64,000 nucleotides of DNA from an uncultured Acidimicrobiales bacterium (lineage in GTDB: Bacteria; Actinomycetota; Acidimicrobiia; Acidimicrobiales; SZUA-35). The notes below the pieces were generated by a model, which ran no database searches, was not told the DNA's origin, and was given only the letters and a program-made list of their open reading frames with translations. The position numbers were made by a program, and so were the translations under genes. The stretch is from assembly GCA_938002965.1 (NCBI GenBank), contig CALKZY010000006.1, positions 1 through 64,000 on the forward strand. Direction: 5' to 3'. This document shows, in pieces, positions 60,465-64,000 of the stretch (position 1 is the first letter of the stretch; each line of letters begins with the position of its first letter).

Positions 60465-61808
60465 ATGTGGACACCTGAATCGTGGAGGCGCAAGCACGCC
60501 GCCCACCAGCCGGCTTGGCCCGACCAGGCAGAACTTGAGACCATCGAGAAGCAATTGTCGTCGGTTCCACCCCTAGTCTTTGCTGGCGAGGCGCGAGACC
60601 TGCGAGCAAGCTTGGGACGGGTGGCGACAGGTGATGCGTTCCTCCTCCAGGCCGGCGACTGCGCCGAGTCCTTTGACGGCTTCAACGCCGTGGCAATTCG
60701 GGAGAAACTGAGAGTCATTCTCCAGATGGCCGTGGTTCTGACCTATTCGGCAGGCGTACCAGTAGTCAAAGTAGGTCGCATCGCCGGCCAATTCGCCAAA
60801 CCACGATCGAGTCCTACCGAAACCAAGAACGACACCGAACTGCCGTCGTTCCTCGGCCACATGGTCAACGATCTCCCCTTCTCCGAAGGAGACCGCCGCC
60901 CCGACCCGCAGCGACTCCTCCAGGCATACAACCAGTCGTCTTCGACACTGAACCTGCTTCGGGCCTTCACCAAAGGTGGCTTCGCCGACCTCCGCCGCGT
61001 TCAAGCCTGGAATCAGGAGTTTGTCTCCTCATCCAATGAAGGTCAGCGTTACCAAAAGCTGGCATCGGAGATTAGTCGGGCCCTTCGATTCATGGAAGCG
61101 TCGGGCATCTCCTCACAGCACCCAGAGATCGCCGAGGCAGACCTCTACACCAGCCACGAAGCCCTCATCTTGCAGTACGAAGAGGCGCTAACCCGCGAAG
61201 ACAGCCTTACCGGCGACTGGTACGACTGCTCCGCCCACATGCTCTGGATCGGTGAGCGAACTCGCCAGCTGGACGGTGCGCACGTTGAGTTCCTCAGTGG
61301 CGTGAAGAACCCCATCGGCTGCAAGATCGGCCCCAGTGCAACTCCCGACGAAGTTGTCGGAATCTGCCAGGCTCTGAATCCGGACGAGATCCCCGGGCGC
61401 CTAACGCTCATCACCCGCATGGGCGCCAAGAACGTCACCGAGCTACTCCCACCGGTGTTGGAAGCGGTCGATGCTGCTGACATTCCAGTGGTGTGGGCCT
61501 GCGATCCGATGCACGGAAACACTTTCACGTCGGAGACCGGTCACAAGACCCGTCATTTCAACGATGTCTTAGCCGAGGTACAGGGGTTCTTCGAGGCCCA
61601 CCGCCAAGCGGGCACCCACCCTGGTGGCATTCACGTCGAGCTTACCGGCGAAGACGTTACCGAGTGCCTGGGCGGCGGCGAAGCTGTCGAGCCCCAAGAC
61701 CTCGGCAAACGCTACGAGACCATGTGTGACCCCAGGCTAAATGGCCGCCAAGCCCTGGATCTGGCCTTTGAGGTTGCCGAGCTGCTCTCGGGCGACCAAG
61801 AGGCTTAA
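60465..61808 (+). CDS. aroG: 3-deoxy-7-phosphoheptulonate synthase, class II
   Basis: First enzyme of the shikimate pathway, condensing phosphoenolpyruvate and erythrose-4-phosphate, 447 aa. Class II hallmarks are WTPESWRRKHAAHQPAWPDQ at the N terminus, LLQAGDCAESF with the metal-binding Cys, VVKVGRIAGQFAKPRS, NPIGCKIGPSATPDEVV, VVWACDPMHGNTF and IHVELTGEDVTECLGG. The N-terminal extension present in mycobacterial enzymes is short. ATG at 60465 is used. It is the only aromatic biosynthesis gene in the window. Confidence 0.97.
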   Translation: MWTPESWRRKHAAHQPAWPDQAELETIEKQLSSVPPLVFAGEARDLRASLGRVATGDAFLLQAGDCAESFDGFNAVAIREKLRVILQMAVVLTYSAGVPVVKVGRIAGQFAKPRSSPTETKNDTELPSFLGHMVNDLPFSEGDRRPDPQRLLQAYNQSSSTLNLLRAFTKGGFADLRRVQAWNQEFVSSSNEGQRYQKLASEISRALRFMEASGISSQHPEIAEADLYTSHEALILQYEEALTREDSLTGDWYDCSAHMLWIGERTRQLDGAHVEFLSGVKNPIGCKIGPSATPDEVVGICQALNPDEIPGRLTLITRMGAKNVTELLPPVLEAVDAADIPVVWACDPMHGNTFTSETGHKTRHFNDVLAEVQGFFEAHRQAGTHPGGIHVELTGEDVTECLGGGEAVEPQDLGKRYETMCDPRLNGRQALDLAFEVAELLSGDQEA

Positions 61809-61848
61809 CAGCCGGCAGATAACGGCAGGAGAGATGTCAGGCCCTCTG

Positions 61849-63228
61849 CTAGCCCAACGTCAAGACGATTGCCACCAAAAGGGCAATAGCAACGGCAACG
61901 ATCAGAATTCGAGCCCAAGGGCGACTTTGTGAATCAAGGTCTTGTTCACTGGCATCGCTAGTGCCTCCAAAGTACGTCGCTTCAGCTGCAGCCAGTCGAT
62001 CACCGACTTCTCGGTCGGCATCGGCCGAATCGGTGCCGTCGAACCCGGAGATGGTGATGTCAGCATCGTCATCAGCCTGTCCACCGGTCGCCGAATCCTC
62101 GGCGTAGGGGTCTTCGTCAACTCCCGGGCGGTAACGTCCGCTCAGCACGTACGGCACTCCGTCGTCGTCGACCTCATCATTTCCGAGAGATCCGTCTTGA
62201 TCAACGACGCCGCCACCGAGATCTTCCGCGTCGTCCCATTCTTCGCCGGCTCCTTCAACCGCGGCATCCTCGCTGTCGAGCTCAGCCCACGCAGGGAACT
62301 CATCGGACTCGCCGTCACCATGGTCGACGGCGAACGCGCCGTCTGGCTCGAAACCGGTCGCCGCTTCGCTGTCTTTGGCGCCCACCGACGGCACCTCAGG
62401 TTGAAGCGGCTTACGCCCTGGGAAGTCCGTCGCCGAGAACTCATCAACAAGACCAAGGGCAGGACCAGATGCCGCCTCATCCTCGGTTTCATAGCCTCTG
62501 TTGTCGATCTCGCCGCTGTCGTCGAGATCTCCGACCTGAGCGATGGCGTCCATCTGAGCATCATCGGAATCGCTCAGCCCGAAGTCCGATTGAGCGTCGA
62601 GATCCGAGGAATCCATCGGGGTTGTTTCGTCCGCTCCCGTCTGGTCGACAATCTCAAGCCAAACCTCAGATGGCGGATCCACCAAGTCTGATTCGAGGCG
62701 TCCCGAGCGGATGATTGCGGCCAACCGGGAATCATCGTCATCGAGACGGCTGTCAACCAGCGCCGCCTGCAGGGTTCGGATACCCCGCCGTAGATGACTT
62801 TCAACGGTTCCGACCGGCAGGTCAAGATGCTCGGCCAGATCCTCGGTGCGACCACTCGCTGCGGAACCTTCGATGAGAATCTTCCGTTGGACCTCATCCA
62901 TGTCAGCCACCGTGGCGGCCACCACTAGTTCGTCGACTCGCCTGTCGGACTCGGGCCCCATTGGATACGAGAGACGTGCCTGACGGACCAGCCAAGCACG
63001 AACACTTCCACGAGAAGGATCAAAGTCGCGGCGGTTGCCCCAGGCGTCAGAGAAGACGGCGGCGGTAATTCGGTCCTTATTGTCCGGGTCTAGAACCCCG
63101 GCGATCGCATGCAGCAAAGCTCCGCTTCTGCTGTACATGTCCTCAAGTACCGAGACGTCTCCAAGGATGAGGCGGTCTTCGATTGTTGTACCCACCCGAC
63201 TGAGCGTAATCAAGCAGTCAGTGCCCAC
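61849..63228 (-). CDS. ECF-type sigma factor fused to an acidic linker and C-terminal membrane helix
   Basis: A 459-aa protein with an ECF sigma core at residues 20-165. Its region 2-like part is VLEDMYSRSGALLHAIAGVL...FDPSRGSVRAWLVRQARLSY, and its region 4-like HTH is ILIEGSAASGRTEDLAEHLDLPVGTVESHLRRGIRTLQAAL. A very acidic, Asp/Gly/Ser-rich linker of about 250 residues follows. The extreme C terminus is a single hydrophobic helix (ARILIVAVAIALLVAIVLTLG) ending the protein. This places a sigma domain on the inner face of the membrane, suggesting regulation by tethering or proteolysis. No anti-sigma gene is adjacent. Its target promoters are unknown. Confidence 0.8.
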   Translation of the reverse strand: MGTDCLITLSRVGTTIEDRLILGDVSVLEDMYSRSGALLHAIAGVLDPDNKDRITAAVFSDAWGNRRDFDPSRGSVRAWLVRQARLSYPMGPESDRRVDELVVAATVADMDEVQRKILIEGSAASGRTEDLAEHLDLPVGTVESHLRRGIRTLQAALVDSRLDDDDSRLAAIIRSGRLESDLVDPPSEVWLEIVDQTGADETTPMDSSDLDAQSDFGLSDSDDAQMDAIAQVGDLDDSGEIDNRGYETEDEAASGPALGLVDEFSATDFPGRKPLQPEVPSVGAKDSEAATGFEPDGAFAVDHGDGESDEFPAWAELDSEDAAVEGAGEEWDDAEDLGGGVVDQDGSLGNDEVDDDGVPYVLSGRYRPGVDEDPYAEDSATGGQADDDADITISGFDGTDSADADREVGDRLAAAEATYFGGTSDASEQDLDSQSRPWARILIVAVAIALLVAIVLTLG

Positions 63229-63355
63229 GATGGAACGATTCGGTATTTTAGGTGAGCAAATTTTGGCCCCTGAAATACTCCCTGTTCAGAGCATTCTGGA
63301 CGACATGCTTGGCCACTGAACCCACCCCTTGTGGCCCCAAGTTCGACAGCCTCGT

Positions 63356-64000
63356 CTATACGAGATTGTCGACGAACCGCTCCAGCTGGCGAAGATTCCG
63401 CACCTCAAACACGCCGTCACAGTGCGAGGCGTATTCACCGACAATCGAGTCCCCGGTGTTCCAGTACGCCTTAGGTTCGGGATTCAACCAGAAGAGCTTC
63501 CGCGCCTTGTGCTGGATCTCCTTGATGATCCACGACTGCGAGGCGTGATAGTTGTTACGGGCATCACCCAAGATGATGACCGTGGTCTTCGGACCGACCT
63601 CTTTGCCGTACTGGTCCCAGAAGATCTCGAAGGCATGACCGTAGTCGGAGTGACCGTCAACCCAGACCACATCAGCCTCGGTGTTGACCCGGTGTATGGC
63701 TTCGGTGATGTCGTCGGCACGTTCAAAGAACGATGTGACTTCGTCGAGCCCGTCGATGAAGACAAAAGAGCGTACCCGGCTGAACTGGCTGGAGATGGCG
63801 TACACCAAGTGCAGGGTGAATCGGGCAAAGGCGGCTACCGACCCTGAAATGTCAGCCACGACGAAAATTTCAGGTTTGGCCGGTCGTGGGTGTCGGAACT
63901 TGGGCTCGGCAGGAACACCGCCATAACTGAGCGAATGGCGAACCGTGTTACGGAAGTCAAGCGGGCCCTTGCGCTTGTGTCGTCGTTTGCGGGCCAAGCG
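63356..64000 (-). CDS. VWA-domain protein (CoxE-like), truncated by the window edge
   Basis: The visible C-terminal part (at least 214 aa) is a von Willebrand factor A domain. VVADISGSVAAFARF carries the MIDAS D-x-S-x-S, VDGHSDYGHAFEIFW supplies further metal ligands, and TVIILGDARNN is the last MIDAS strand. The pattern matches CoxE-like VWA proteins, which usually pair with an MoxR ATPase and help metal-centre assembly. The preceding sequence (MARKRRHKRKGPLDFRNTVRHSL, from a TTG near the edge) belongs to the same frame, open to position 64000, so the true start is outside the window. Confidence 0.85.
   Translation of the reverse strand, partial: RLARKRRHKRKGPLDFRNTVRHSLSYGGVPAEPKFRHPRPAKPEIFVVADISGSVAAFARFTLHLVYAISSQFSRVRSFVFIDGLDEVTSFFERADDITEAIHRVNTEADVVWVDGHSDYGHAFEIFWDQYGKEVGPKTTVIILGDARNNYHASQSWIIKEIQHKARKLFWLNPEPKAYWNTGDSIVGEYASHCDGVFEVRNLRQLERFVDNLV

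Overview
The window looks like a chromosomal segment of a high-GC actinobacterium, most likely a marine member of the Acidimicrobiia. This is inferred from gene content: an F420-type luciferase-like oxidoreductase, a fatty-acyl-AMP ligase, homologues of mycobacterial MPT53/DsbE and of the mycothiol-linked Rv2466c family, a class II DAHP synthase, a TRAP importer, a sulfatase and a GH16 glucanase. No rRNA is present; one tRNA (Ala, GGC) was found.

Layout. 0-2 kb: a Thr/Pro-rich hypothetical gene, then an IS110-family element inserted at the 3' side of comEC. 2-12.5 kb: comEA-comEC, a thioredoxin-TPR protein, an LLM oxidoreductase, an AI-2E exporter, a FAAL, a phosphodiester glycosidase and an acidic membrane protein. 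12.5-20 kb: sulfatase, DUF4214-GH16, QEGLA metalloprotease-like protein, HAD phosphatase, TSUP permease, hotdog protein. 20-28 kb: a TRAP transporter (dctPQM) downstream of a D-2-hydroxyglutarate/lactate dehydrogenase-type flavoprotein, which is divergent from a hydroxyacid-oxoacid transhydrogenase; together they suggest import and oxidation of a hydroxyacid such as 4-hydroxybutyrate. 28-35 kb: arylamine acetyltransferase, a Rieske-glutamate synthase fusion, an Ldh-type dehydrogenase, a thioredoxin-fold lipoprotein and a Rieske-TPP enzyme fusion. 35-47 kb: mixed metabolic genes (aldo/keto reductase, Zn-type macrodomain, RlmG-like methyltransferase, a DsbA-family protein, a broken P450, two Fe(II)/2OG-type oxygenases, SDR, esterase). 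47-53.5 kb: an accessory island with a Doc toxin-antitoxin pair, a polymorphic toxin with a probable immunity gene, and remnants of an HUH replication protein and an integrase beside tRNA-Ala. 53.5-64 kb: housekeeping genes (leuS, rsfS, nadD, a principal-like sigma factor, DAHP synthase), an ECF sigma factor with a membrane tail, and a VWA protein cut by the window edge.

The most striking observation is two genes, about 8 kb apart, in which an in-frame TGA sits exactly where the first cysteine of a CxxC redox motif belongs. These are a DsbE/MPT53-like lipoprotein (U-P-T-C) and an Rv2466c/DsbA-like protein (U-P-W-C). Each TGA is followed, 26 and 22 nt later, by a hairpin whose apical loop begins with G, as expected of a bacterial SECIS element. 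Both are probably selenoproteins that ordinary gene calling would truncate. TGA is a normal stop elsewhere in the window.

Other points of interest are candidate bridge-RNA guides in the IS110 leader, two independent Rieske fusions, rsfS with an apparent CTG start, and a toxin ending in a restriction-endonuclease-like fold. All functional assignments come from reading the sequence; no database search was run.
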